From assembly GCA_031285775.1 (NCBI GenBank), contig JAITVN010000066.1, forward strand, positions 1-64,000: DNA of 64,000 nt, in the 5' to 3' direction. This DNA comes from Streptococcaceae bacterium. GTDB lineage: Bacteria > Bacillota > Bacilli > Lactobacillales > Streptococcaceae. This document shows, in pieces, positions 40,292 through 48,325 of the stretch (the stretch's first letter is position 1; the number at the start of each line of letters is the position of its first letter). The translations under genes and the position numbers were made by a program. The notes under the pieces were generated by a model. That model was not told where the DNA came from and did not search any database. It saw only the letters and a program-made list of their open reading frames with translations.

Positions 40292-42550
40292 TAAGTCCCA
40301 TTTCCCAAAATCGTTTTTCTGAAACAATTTTTGTTTCTCAGAGTTTAACCACCCTTTTACAGACGTTCGTCCAAAGCCCTTCTTGTCCTCAAAATAGTTT
40401 ACAAAATCATTGGTCCCAACTCCTTCACCTTGATTGAGATTATCGTAGGCAATTCTTAGGGCTTTAGAAAATTTTTCATCTTTTGATTCCTTTGGTTCCT
40501 TCTGCTTTTTGTTTTCTCCTTTTGAAGATCGCGCGGGTTCTTCCCCCACTAACAAGGCATCTTTCAGAACATCCGAATCATCTATACGGTGCAACGGATA
40601 GTCAAACCAGAGATTCACAGGATCAAACTTCGGGAATTCGCGCAATGTGCCTTCGACTCGCCATGCAGTCATGAGGTGTGTACGCTTCTTCACGGTTTCT
40701 AATTCAAATCCTGCAATATACTCCGCGCGTTCTTTTCCCAAAGCCCACTCCAAATGAAGGCGCATTTGAGGAGCTGACAAGAAATCATCTTGGCCTATCT
40801 CAGAAAGATAAGCTGGCTTCTCGTCACGGATTTTTTCCGCATAGAATGTAGCCGTGGCACGATGCAGCAACATCGTTGTAAGGTTCTCTTTAATAACTAG
40901 CTCACTCAAGTCAAGAATCGCATCAGGGTCACGTGCGAACACGCCTGAGCCTGAGCTTCGGTCCATGGCGTTCTTACCGCCCTGTGCACCTTTCGAGTGA
41001 TGATGACAGTAAATCACGCTTGTGCCCAGCTCCATGGCTACCTTGTCAAACTGATTCGTGAACTTAGCCATCTGCTCCGCGTCATTTTCTGAACCTGTCA
41101 GCACCTTGTAAATCGGGTCAATGATGATTGCGTCGTAGTTTTCTTTCTGCGCACGGCGAATCAGCTTCGGTGTCAGTTTATCCATGGGAATAGAGTGCCC
41201 GCGCATATTCCAAATTCCGATATTGGCCACATTCTTCATAGGTAGATTCATAGCCTTGTAAATATCCACAAATCGCTTGTAGGCGCTCGGTCGGTCCAGC
41301 TCCATATTGATGTAAAGCACCTTACCCTGCTGACATTGAAAGCCAAACCACGGAAGGCCTTCGGCAATGCTGATGCACATTTCCATAAGCGCAAATGATT
41401 TCCCTGCTTTGGATGGACCCGCAACGAGCATTTTATGACCTTTACGAAGTATGCCGTCAATCAGAGTAGGCGACAATTCCGGATTTTCTTCGATTAAGTC
41501 TTCCAAGCTTTCAAAGTCTGGTAGATTATCGTTGAGATCTTCCATCCACTCAAACCATTCATCCCAAGAAGCTTTTCCGATGTTTGTGTCAATCAGGAAC
41601 TGTTTTCGGTCTCCACGCATGACACCCGGCATACGTGAAAGTCTGGAAGGATTTTTGTTCTGAGTATCAACAGTCAATCCGTTCTTATTACAGATTTTAT
41701 AAAGATACTCAACACGTTTCTGATATTCTTTGTAATCAGGCGCATCCACTCGTACAATTGCATGAATGGACTTGCCTCCAGAACTGACAAGCGCAGCAAT
41801 TGGTAATTCCAGCTCATGCATGATAGCATTTTGCTTTTCCATTGAAAGGCTGTCGGATTCGGCCAAAGCGAAACGATAGTCCGTGACGTTATCATTCTTG
41901 ACGCCTTTGCCGTCCAGCGGATTGAATCGAATCCAAGCACCAGCTTCTTGCTTATAGTCGCCAAATGCTACGCCTATGTCATCATCTTTGACTTTTCCTA
42001 GCGACTCAAGCAATTCACCAGCTGTCGATGAATAATTCCCCTTGCCGCCGACAATCCACTTTCCATCTTCGTTCTGACGAGATTGAACGACATAACCGAC
42101 ATGATCTGTGCTATCGAATAGCGTTTTAATGTAAGTCGAAATTTGCTGCACTGGATTCCAGACTTTGGGTTCAAGAATCTCTTTGCCCTCTACCCAAGTT
42201 TTATCAACAAATTTGTAGTCACGTTCAACTGAGATTTCATCGTCCCAGTCAAGCATTATATTCCCGTCATCACTGTCGTAAGTGCGCGGTGTCCAACCGT
42301 ACTCTTTCGCTTTCAGCGTGATGAAAGCTCCTGTAATTGGCGCTCCTGTCGAGTTTTCGAACGACGCCCATTTACTTTCCATTTCTTTTGCCTTGTACCG
42401 ACTGTCCGCCTGAGACCAGCTGTCCCAATCCGAAAAGTCGTAGCTCTCATACTTCAAGGCCATCCCGATGTTGACCCATTCTTGATAAGATAAGTCTGAT
42501 GGCGGAATGTAGGCCAGAAGTGGTTTTAAGTCAAATTCTCTTTCTGTCAA
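40277..42550 (-). CDS. Phage primase-helicase (PriCT, AEP-like and RepA/AAA_25 helicase)
   Basis: This 757-residue protein has an N-terminal PriCT_2-like segment (LLAYIPPSDLSYQEWVNIGM and YDFSDWDSWS, ~10-95). A central primase-like region follows (SGGKSIHAIVRVDA, NPSRLSRMPGVMRGD, ~250-330). A RecA-like helicase comes next, with Walker A AGPSKAGKS (~377-385), LYINMELDRPSAYKR and Walker B AIIIDPIYKVL. A Lys/Glu-rich linker leads to a C-terminal winged-helix-like part. The start is TTG at 42550, directly after the TAA of the upstream small gene. It should drive phage DNA replication. Confidence 0.85.
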   Translation of the reverse strand: MTEREFDLKPLLAYIPPSDLSYQEWVNIGMALKYESYDFSDWDSWSQADSRYKAKEMESKWASFENSTGAPITGAFITLKAKEYGWTPRTYDSDDGNIMLDWDDEISVERDYKFVDKTWVEGKEILEPKVWNPVQQISTYIKTLFDSTDHVGYVVQSRQNEDGKWIVGGKGNYSSTAGELLESLGKVKDDDIGVAFGDYKQEAGAWIRFNPLDGKGVKNDNVTDYRFALAESDSLSMEKQNAIMHELELPIAALVSSGGKSIHAIVRVDAPDYKEYQKRVEYLYKICNKNGLTVDTQNKNPSRLSRMPGVMRGDRKQFLIDTNIGKASWDEWFEWMEDLNDNLPDFESLEDLIEENPELSPTLIDGILRKGHKMLVAGPSKAGKSFALMEMCISIAEGLPWFGFQCQQGKVLYINMELDRPSAYKRFVDIYKAMNLPMKNVANIGIWNMRGHSIPMDKLTPKLIRRAQKENYDAIIIDPIYKVLTGSENDAEQMAKFTNQFDKVAMELGTSVIYCHHHSKGAQGGKNAMDRSSGSGVFARDPDAILDLSELVIKENLTTMLLHRATATFYAEKIRDEKPAYLSEIGQDDFLSAPQMRLHLEWALGKERAEYIAGFELETVKKRTHLMTAWRVEGTLREFPKFDPVNLWFDYPLHRIDDSDVLKDALLVGEEPARSSKGENKKQKEPKESKDEKFSKALRIAYDNLNQGEGVGTNDFVNYFEDKKGFGRTSVKGWLNSEKQKLFQKNDFGKWDLGSKK

Positions 42551-42697
42551 TTAGTCACCTCTATTTTCTTCGTCATCATCGACCAGCATGTCAATCAGTA
42601 TTACCAGTAACACAATAACAGTAAGCTCGAAACCTGCCAATTTCCAGATTCCGAAGACTAACAGCGGAAAAATTATCCGTCCCCATTTTTTACTCAT
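42551..42697 (-). CDS. 48-residue phage membrane protein
   Basis: MSKKWGRIIFPLLVFGIWKL and AGFELTVIVLLVILIDMLVD precede an acidic tail (DDDEENRGD). A GGAGG site is 8 nt upstream of the ATG at 42697, and the stop touches the TTG start of the primase-helicase, so they are coupled. It has one or two membrane segments. The function is unknown. Confidence 0.65.
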   Translation of the reverse strand: MSKKWGRIIFPLLVFGIWKLAGFELTVIVLLVILIDMLVDDDEENRGD

Positions 42698-42700
42698 GTT

Positions 42701-43252
42701 CTACTCCTCCACAGGCACCGCGAACTGCCAGTACCGCTCGTCAATCGCTTTGATTTCATTCTCTGTAAACTGTTGAAACTTGTCAGATAGACTGTCTTGA
42801 GCATAGTCCGCAGAATCAAAAGCTAGGATTTCAGGAGAACCATCATTTTTACGACTTAAAACTGTTAAACTATCAAACAACACGTTGTAGAGTTTCTCTC
42901 CCCCCACCTCGTAGCCGTCAAGCCAAGCACGAACGAAAAGATTAACATGGTCTTGTCTCCCTATCCAAGCACTGTTGCATTTAATACTATATCGTTCAAA
43001 TTCATCAAGGTCATACCTCAAGTCGCTGCTTTGATTCACGCTTAGCCACTGTGCTGGAAACTGATGAATCACAGCTTTCTTTTTTTCAGGTCGTTTCTGC
43101 AGCTCATCTTCCAGATAATCTGCGTACTCTTTCCACTCACGCAAAACTAGAGCGTTTTTGTGAAAAGTTTCTTGGTCTGCTTGGTGCAAGTCATCATAAA
43201 GTGTTGCCTTTATCGGCATATGCTGCAATTGTGTTATTTCTGGTCTTTTCAT
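42701..43252 (-). CDS. DUF1642 phage protein
   Basis: From the ATG at 43252 (AGGAGA site) the 183-residue protein includes LREWKEYADYLEDELQKRPE, FERYSIKCNSAWIGRQDHVNLFVRAWLDGYEV and a C-terminal NEIKAIDERYWQFAVPVEE. The WLDGYEVE-like and ID-RYW-FAV-V motifs mark DUF1642, a common early gene in lactococcal and streptococcal phages with unknown function. Confidence 0.82.
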   Translation of the reverse strand: MKRPEITQLQHMPIKATLYDDLHQADQETFHKNALVLREWKEYADYLEDELQKRPEKKKAVIHQFPAQWLSVNQSSDLRYDLDEFERYSIKCNSAWIGRQDHVNLFVRAWLDGYEVGGEKLYNVLFDSLTVLSRKNDGSPEILAFDSADYAQDSLSDKFQQFTENEIKAIDERYWQFAVPVEE

Positions 43253-43364
43253 TTTCTTTCTCCTTTGGATTTGAATCATAAACACGGCAACCGCAATCTG
43301 GACAAGTCTTTCCAAATGGGAACGTGTTTTTTGTATTAATGTTCGGGTGCTGGCAAGTTATCAT
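43194..43364 (-). CDS. 56-residue zinc-ribbon-like phage protein
   Basis: MITCQHPNINTKNTFPFGKT then CPDCGCRVYD begins at 43364 in an ATGA overlap with the preceding gene, with GGAGA upstream. C4, H6, C21 and C24 could hold a zinc ion (TCQH...CPDCGC). It overlaps the DUF1642 gene by 59 nt in another frame. Unknown function; likely real because of the ribosome site and coupling. Confidence 0.55.
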   Translation of the reverse strand: MITCQHPNINTKNTFPFGKTCPDCGCRVYDSNPKEKENEKTRNNTIAAYADKGNTL

Positions 43365-43540
43365 TTCATCTCCTTCTCCAGCAGCTCGTGAGCTTTCTCA
43401 CGTCTTTCAAGTTCTATGGTCAACTCTTTTTCTTTTTGTAACCACATTTGGGATTTTGTCATTGCGTCCCCAGCTCTATTAAGGCACAGTTCTATGTTTC
43501 TTCGTAACTCGCCGTTAGTCATACTTCGTGCTGTTTTCAT
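43361..43540 (-). CDS. Small helical phage protein
   Basis: From the ATG at 43540 (AGGAGATGAA) the 59-residue protein is MKTARSMTNGELRRNIELCL followed by NRAGDAMTKSQMWLQKEKEL and a C-terminal KAHELLEKEMK. It is a charged coiled-coil candidate. Its final 27 bp are repeated almost exactly at the end of the next small gene upstream (43537-43563). No family recognised. Confidence 0.6.
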   Translation of the reverse strand: MKTARSMTNGELRRNIELCLNRAGDAMTKSQMWLQKEKELTIELERREKAHELLEKEMK

Positions 43541-43623
43541 TTCATCTCCTTTTCCAGCAGCTCCCAGTCTTTCTGCTTGGCTGTTTCCTTTGTCCACTCA
43601 TTGGGGCAGTACATTCTCCACAT
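43537..43623 (-). CDS. Possible 28-residue phage peptide
   Basis: MWRMYCPNEWTKETAKQKDW then ELLEKEMK runs from 43623 and ends in an ATGA overlap with the next gene. An AGAGG lies very close to the ATG. Its last 9 codons are a near copy of the end of the downstream gene. It may be real or a recombination scar. Confidence 0.35.
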   Translation of the reverse strand: MWRMYCPNEWTKETAKQKDWELLEKEMK

Positions 43624-43655
43624 TTACCTCTGGACTGCTTCAGAGCACCAAGATA

Positions 43656-43775
43656 TTATTTTTCGTCAAACACCTTAGCCAACAGCGCCTTGCGTTCTGC
43701 TTCGTTCAGTTCTGCAAGCCTCGCTTGGTCTGACTTTTCGTCTATCGAAAGTGAGTAATCCTTTTCTTCGCTCAT
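43656..43775 (-). CDS. 39-residue phage peptide
   Basis: MSEEKDYSLSIDEKSDQARL then AELNEAERKALLAKVFDEK starts at 43775 with AAAGGG about 6-8 nt upstream, 11 nt after the stop of the previous gene. It is acidic and helical. Unknown function. Confidence 0.5.
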   Translation of the reverse strand: MSEEKDYSLSIDEKSDQARLAELNEAERKALLAKVFDEK

Positions 43776-43785
43776 CTAGTCCCTT

Positions 43786-43977
43786 TCATCGCTTTCTGTA
43801 CCCTCCCAGCCCAGACACATAAGCCTGAGCCTCCTTGCGTGTGCCGAAACGCTTCCACATCAACCACTTGGTCCCGTTGTGGCGTTGAAGCTCGATAACA
43901 CCTGTATCAGTGTACTGGATTATCCGCAAGTCTGTCGCTTTGTCAGGCAGCTTGTCTGGTACTATCGATTCACACAT
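43786..43977 (-). CDS. Small phage protein of unknown function
   Basis: This 63-residue protein (MCESIVPDKLPDKATDLRII, QYTDTGVIELQRHNGTKWLM, WKRFGTRKEAQAYVSGLGGY) has a beta-rich, basic fold and overlaps the helicase gene by 8 nt. It may bind nucleic acid, but no family is recognised. Confidence 0.6.
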   Translation of the reverse strand: MCESIVPDKLPDKATDLRIIQYTDTGVIELQRHNGTKWLMWKRFGTRKEAQAYVSGLGGYRKR

Positions 43978-45571
43978 TAGAGTTACCTCCGAAGTTCCGC
44001 ACGTCTATATCAGCCGGTACTCGCCAGCCATTCCCCGCAATCCGATCAATCAGCTTACGTGCAGTCTCAAACCGCCATGCGCCCACGTGCTGAAAACCTC
44101 TTTTTTCTAGGAAGCGAATCTGCTTCGGTGTCGTCATTCCTGATTCTCGCCGTTTGTTTAGCTTATCCAGCAATAGCTTCGCTTTACCAGCGTTATCAAT
44201 CTCATCTGGAAAAATACCGAACTTCTCAAGCGCCTTGAGTTGAGCAGTGCTGGCTGGAGCCATCTCCCAACCGAACGAAGGCTGATAACCACTCAAATCT
44301 TCAGCTTGGATAGACATTTCAAACTGTAGTGGGTCAACTAGCTTACCTTTCCGCTTTTTCATCATGGTCAATTTCTCGGCCAGTGCTTTTTCACGGTCAG
44401 CTACAACATCAGATTCAGCTTCCTCTTTAATTTCTTCAAGGTCGAATAAAGCAGGTTCTTCGTCTTCTGCGATGGCCATTTTCTCCGTCATCTTAGCTGC
44501 CACTTCATTGTCTGGGGCAATCAAATGTGCCGGGTGTACGAGTTCATGACGTTCTGTATGCCATAGGAAATCAAGAATCAGACAATCCTCTTTCCCCGGA
44601 GAAAGCCGCAAACCACGTCCGATACACTGAACATAAAGAGGTCTCGATTTTGTCGGACGCAGCATGATGATACAATCAACAGCCGGAGAATCCCAGCCTT
44701 CAGTCAACAACATAGAATTGCAAATCACATTGTACTTTCCAGCGTCAAAGTCTGCCAGAACTTCTGCACGGTCCTTTGACTCGCCATTGACCTCTGCGGC
44801 TCTAAATCCCTTTTCGTTTAGAATGTCTCTGAACTTCTTAGAAGTCGCCACCAATGGCAGAAATACAACCGTCTTACGATTCTGACAGTACTTGACCATC
44901 TCATCCGCAATCTGATACAAATACGGGTCTAGCGCAGTCCCGACTTCGCTCGCTTTAAAATCTCCAGCAGACATTGAAACGCCAGAAATATCAATCTTGA
45001 GCGGAATCGTCAGAGCTTTCATTGGCGATAAATAATGATTTCTAATTGCTTCTGGTAAGCTATACTCATAAGCCAAACTTTCAAAGAACTGGCCTAGATT
45101 TTTCTTATCAGTGCGGTCAGCCGTTGCCGTAACACCAAGTACCTTAGCGCCACTGAAATAATCAAGTACTTTCTGATAGCTGTCAGCCAGCACATGATGC
45201 GCCTCGTCCACGATAATGACATCATAGTAATCAGGTTCAAACTGCTTCAATCGTTTTTCACGCATGAGTGTCTGAACGGATCCCACCGTAACGCGAAACC
45301 AAGACTTGCGAGCTGATTCTTCTGCCTTTTCAACAGCAGCTTGAAGGCCAGTTGCTTTGAACAATTTATCTGCAGCCTGCTCAAGTAACTCACCACGATG
45401 AGCCAGAATCAGGACACGTTCTCCCAAAGCCACATGATTCTTAGCTAAATTCGTGAAAACAATCGTTTTACCAAGACCAGTGGGTAAGACAAGCAGTGTG
45501 TTTTTCACACCGCTGTCCCACTGTTCCTCAATAGCTTCGATGGCTTCCACTTGGTAATCTCGTAGTTCCAC
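43970..45571 (-). CDS. Phage DEAD/DEAH-box helicase (SSL2/Res-like)
   Basis: This 533-residue SF2 helicase has LRDYQVEAIEAI (Q-like motif), VLPTGLGKTIVFTNLA (motif I), VIIVDEAHH (motif II, DEAH), LGVTATADRTD (motif III), CNSMLLTEGWDSPAVDCIIMLRPT (motif V) and YVQCIGRGLRLSPGKEDCLILDF (motif VI). Such helicases are common in lactococcal and streptococcal phage replication modules. No nuclease or methylase partner is present, so it is not a restriction subunit. Confidence 0.88.
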   Translation of the reverse strand: MELRDYQVEAIEAIEEQWDSGVKNTLLVLPTGLGKTIVFTNLAKNHVALGERVLILAHRGELLEQAADKLFKATGLQAAVEKAEESARKSWFRVTVGSVQTLMREKRLKQFEPDYYDVIIVDEAHHVLADSYQKVLDYFSGAKVLGVTATADRTDKKNLGQFFESLAYEYSLPEAIRNHYLSPMKALTIPLKIDISGVSMSAGDFKASEVGTALDPYLYQIADEMVKYCQNRKTVVFLPLVATSKKFRDILNEKGFRAAEVNGESKDRAEVLADFDAGKYNVICNSMLLTEGWDSPAVDCIIMLRPTKSRPLYVQCIGRGLRLSPGKEDCLILDFLWHTERHELVHPAHLIAPDNEVAAKMTEKMAIAEDEEPALFDLEEIKEEAESDVVADREKALAEKLTMMKKRKGKLVDPLQFEMSIQAEDLSGYQPSFGWEMAPASTAQLKALEKFGIFPDEIDNAGKAKLLLDKLNKRRESGMTTPKQIRFLEKRGFQHVGAWRFETARKLIDRIAGNGWRVPADIDVRNFGGNSNV

Positions 45572-45581
45572 TGATTACCTC

Positions 45582-46316
45582 CTAGGCTAAAATGACAATT
45601 TTCTGCTTAACCTCAGCCAGCGAAACGGAAAGAAATTCCTTAATGTTCTGAATTGCATCAAGCTTCCAACTTTGACCGTCTGCCTCAAAGAGCGCACCAG
45701 TAGCTTCATCATTACTTTTGTGCATTCGGAAAATGAATGTACTAGCAGGTTGCGGGACCTCGTGGAATGTGCGGAATGGAGTAAGCACAACTGGATTAGG
45801 CACCTTGACCTCTGCCAAAGTCGTCACACCTGATTTGACCGTCATTTGTTGGCTCACACCGTCATCACCAGTATTTTTTACATTCTCATCCTTGATATTG
45901 CCGAGGAATTTCAACAGAATATCTTTATCATCACTAGGCAAGAATTTAGATTGAATTTGGATGATAAGGGTCTCAGCTGACATAAACCGATTGTATTCAA
46001 AACTAGGAATAATAGGTTTCGCCTGTATCAAAAGATCGTGCGTATTGTCATCTTTGAGTGATGAGAAAAGCGTGACTGTCCAAGGGTCCTCAATATGCAA
46101 ATACAGTCTTTCATCTTTGTAATCAATGTCTTTGATATACTCCACAATACTTGTCAGCGTATTTGTGGCAAAAACTTCTACAACACGACGCTTGATTTCG
46201 CTTCGCGAGCCATTATTATCAAAAGAAAAGAGACGACCTTCAGATTCAACGATTCTCTCCTCAGGCTTGATAGATGATTCCTGAATTTTTTCAATAGCTT
46301 CTTTAGTGAGTGACAT
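45582..46316 (-). CDS. DUF2303 (YfdQ-like) phage protein
   Basis: This 244-residue protein contains VEYIKDIDYKDERLYLHIED, SFEYNRFMSAETLIIQIQSKF, and VKVPNPVVLTPFRTFHEVPQPASTFIFRM. The P-NP--L-P-RTF-EV-QP---F-FR pattern is that of DUF2303/YfdQ proteins. It sits among recombination and replication genes 10 nt before the helicase. A role in phage DNA metabolism is likely by context. Confidence 0.8.
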   Translation of the reverse strand: MSLTKEAIEKIQESSIKPEERIVESEGRLFSFDNNGSRSEIKRRVVEVFATNTLTSIVEYIKDIDYKDERLYLHIEDPWTVTLFSSLKDDNTHDLLIQAKPIIPSFEYNRFMSAETLIIQIQSKFLPSDDKDILLKFLGNIKDENVKNTGDDGVSQQMTVKSGVTTLAEVKVPNPVVLTPFRTFHEVPQPASTFIFRMHKSNDEATGALFEADGQSWKLDAIQNIKEFLSVSLAEVKQKIVILA

Positions 46317-46322
46317 AATAAT

Positions 46323-46739
46323 TTACCCTTGCTTTCTTTTTTGCAGGTCAATCACACGACCTGATTTTTCAATTTCATCAACTGGAATTCCAATATCAGT
46401 TTTTAATGTGTTATCGTCGGGGTCGAAGTAAGTCTGACCTTTTGCACCAGATTTCAACTCTTGGGCTTCCACTTCCCCGCTGGCATTCACACCAGTAATA
46501 ATCGTTGTAGCTACAGATTTTGTCGGCGCAAGTGCTAGCTTGATTGCGCTATCCACTGCGAGAACCTCACGATTCTCATCAGGAACAACAGTCAATGTGA
46601 GGGTTAACGTTCGTTTTGCTTTTGCCTCAGTGTTTGGATCATGAATATTTTCAAAGACCTTTTGAATTTCTAGATTGAAATTCTCCTGAAGTCCGCCAGC
46701 GGCAATGCTGCTTAAATTGAGATTGATTTTATTTCTCAT
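46323..46739 (-). CDS. Conserved phage replication-module protein
   Basis: This 138-residue protein has INLNLSSIAAGGLQENFNLE, KVFENIHDPNTEAKAKRTLTLTLTVVPDEN and TDIGIPVDEIEKSGRVIDLQ. It is the type often found between DUF669 and DUF2303 genes in streptococcal and lactococcal phages, sometimes labelled replication terminator protein. The start overlaps the DUF669 gene stop. Function unproven. Confidence 0.7.
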   Translation of the reverse strand: MRNKINLNLSSIAAGGLQENFNLEIQKVFENIHDPNTEAKAKRTLTLTLTVVPDENREVLAVDSAIKLALAPTKSVATTIITGVNASGEVEAQELKSGAKGQTYFDPDDNTLKTDIGIPVDEIEKSGRVIDLQKRKQG

Positions 46740-47266
46740 TTCCAGCCCCCTCCTGCGCCCGGAAACGGCGTCACATTTTGTTGTGGCTGTGGCTGAGATG
46801 GCATCTTATTATCGAACTCCCTGTCAACTTGCTCATCAGTCTTTTCAAGGAACTTCTTCACGCGATTATTCTGTTGCTCGTTACCGTCTTTCATGTAAGT
46901 ATTGACTTCAAGGGTTGCCTTACCTGATGAGCCAAGAACTTTCGGCCAGTTCGCATGAAAAGGTTCGCCTTTTTTCTTTTGACCAATGCTCAAGAAAAAC
47001 TCTGACATCTTCCATTCCATTTTCTTAAGCAAAAAGAGATTTTCGGTCACACGTGTTGTTGAACCATCATCTGCTTTAAATTCCATTTCCACACTCGCCA
47101 TATTCGTTCCTGCTGGTATTTTACTTTGGCGTTGCGGATTCGGCTCAAACTTCTTTCGTTCGAACCCCACTACAATAAAGGGGTAATCGCCTGCTGGCAA
47201 GAGTGTAAAACTACTTTCTTGGGAAATTTCGTCATCCCAATCCATCATTTCGTTTTCGTTATTCAT
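46736..47266 (-). CDS. DUF669 protein, candidate ssDNA-binding factor
   Basis: This 176-residue protein has ESSFTLLPAGDYPFIVVGFERKKF, EMEFKADDGSTTRVTENLFL, KMEWKMSEFFLSIGQKKKGE, GKATLEVNTYMKDGNEQQNNRVKKFL. This is the DUF669 pattern. The C-terminus is Gln/Pro-rich and ends GAGGGWK, similar to flexible acidic or aromatic tails of ssDNA-binding proteins. It follows the Sak4-like ATPase gene, its usual neighbour. Confidence 0.82.
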   Translation of the reverse strand: MNNENEMMDWDDEISQESSFTLLPAGDYPFIVVGFERKKFEPNPQRQSKIPAGTNMASVEMEFKADDGSTTRVTENLFLLKKMEWKMSEFFLSIGQKKKGEPFHANWPKVLGSSGKATLEVNTYMKDGNEQQNNRVKKFLEKTDEQVDREFDNKMPSQPQPQQNVTPFPGAGGGWK

Positions 47267-47277
47267 TTTGTTCCTCC

Positions 47278-48315
47278 TTAAAATGTTCTATTTGCAGCGA
47301 CAGAAGCCGCTATCCCACCCCAATTAGCAATGATCATGTGTACCGTTTCATCCGGATAATCTTTCACCGCCATCTCAACCGGCAGCACACCGTTACGAGC
47401 CATTGCCTGCTGAAGTTCAAGCTCAGATATACCACCAGCTGTCATTAAATCCGACAAAGCTTTTGGAATCGCTGAATCCAGAATCGCCTTATCACGAGCA
47501 AAGGCTTGTTCATCATGCTTAGGAATCGGCACAAGCTCTTCTTGTACTGGCTCTGGGTTTACTGCTTGCACAGGTGCTGCGGTCTGCGTTTTCTGTGGCC
47601 GTCTTTGGAAAATCTTTACAATGCTTGAAAAATCAAGTGGTAGTTCTTCTGATAAGCCGAAACGATTCTTAGCGTCCCAAGCCGGATGATGCGTCGTGTA
47701 CATGACACGCTCGCCCCCTGTTGCCTTTTTAGACTTGGACTTGCTGTCCGTGATAATCGTTGTCTTGTAATTCAAGAACAACATCATGTCGCACCATTCA
47801 CGCAAGAGCGGAGCCGCCTGACGGCTTAATTTCATCTGATAATGATCGAAAGCACCAAAATCATCTGCAATTTCTGCTTTCTTCATTTCGGAATTTGCGG
47901 TTACTACGACATTGATGTCAATTTCTGTCAAATCTGATAATTTATTGAGCAGTCGTCCAAATTCCTCTCGGACCTTTACATATCCGCTGCCATAGCCACC
48001 ATCTTCAATACTTGTCCATTTGTTTTGTGCGATTATATATTCCTCACAAAGATACGCAGCCCAGTCTGCAGTGTCAATAACTAATGTGCCGCAATTTCGT
48101 TCTTGCTTCACAGCCTCAATCTCTTGAAACAGCATTTGCCAACTCGTAGGCTTCGGAAGCCGTGACACATTCATGTTGTCGGTTGAGCCCTCGGTGTCGA
48201 TAAACAAAGGTGTTGGAAATTGTGCGGCAAGACTTGATTTGCCAATGCCCTCCACCCCATAAATCAGGCATTTTTGCGCAACTTGGCGCGGTCCAGTTGT
48301 AACTTCAAAACTCAT
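47278..48315 (-). CDS. Sak4-like RecA/AAA recombination ATPase
   Basis: This 345-residue protein has CLIYGVEGIGKSSLAAQFP (Walker A), PLFIDTEGSTDNM, CGTLVIDTADWAAYLCEEYI (Walker B) and NVVVTANSEMKKAEI. It belongs to the AAA_24/Sak4 group of phage single-strand annealing or Rad51-like proteins. The C-terminus (~245-345) has a Gln/Pro-rich linker and a helical end. With DUF669 and the SbcC-like protein it forms the recombination-replication set. Confidence 0.85.
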   Translation of the reverse strand: MSFEVTTGPRQVAQKCLIYGVEGIGKSSLAAQFPTPLFIDTEGSTDNMNVSRLPKPTSWQMLFQEIEAVKQERNCGTLVIDTADWAAYLCEEYIIAQNKWTSIEDGGYGSGYVKVREEFGRLLNKLSDLTEIDINVVVTANSEMKKAEIADDFGAFDHYQMKLSRQAAPLLREWCDMMLFLNYKTTIITDSKSKSKKATGGERVMYTTHHPAWDAKNRFGLSEELPLDFSSIVKIFQRRPQKTQTAAPVQAVNPEPVQEELVPIPKHDEQAFARDKAILDSAIPKALSDLMTAGGISELELQQAMARNGVLPVEMAVKDYPDETVHMIIANWGGIAASVAANRTF

Positions 48316-48325
48316 TTATTCTTCC

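Noticed and set aside
43970-45571. Reading the DEAH helicase as a type III restriction subunit
   Set aside because: There is no nuclease domain in the protein and no methyltransferase gene nearby; its place among replication genes fits a phage helicase.
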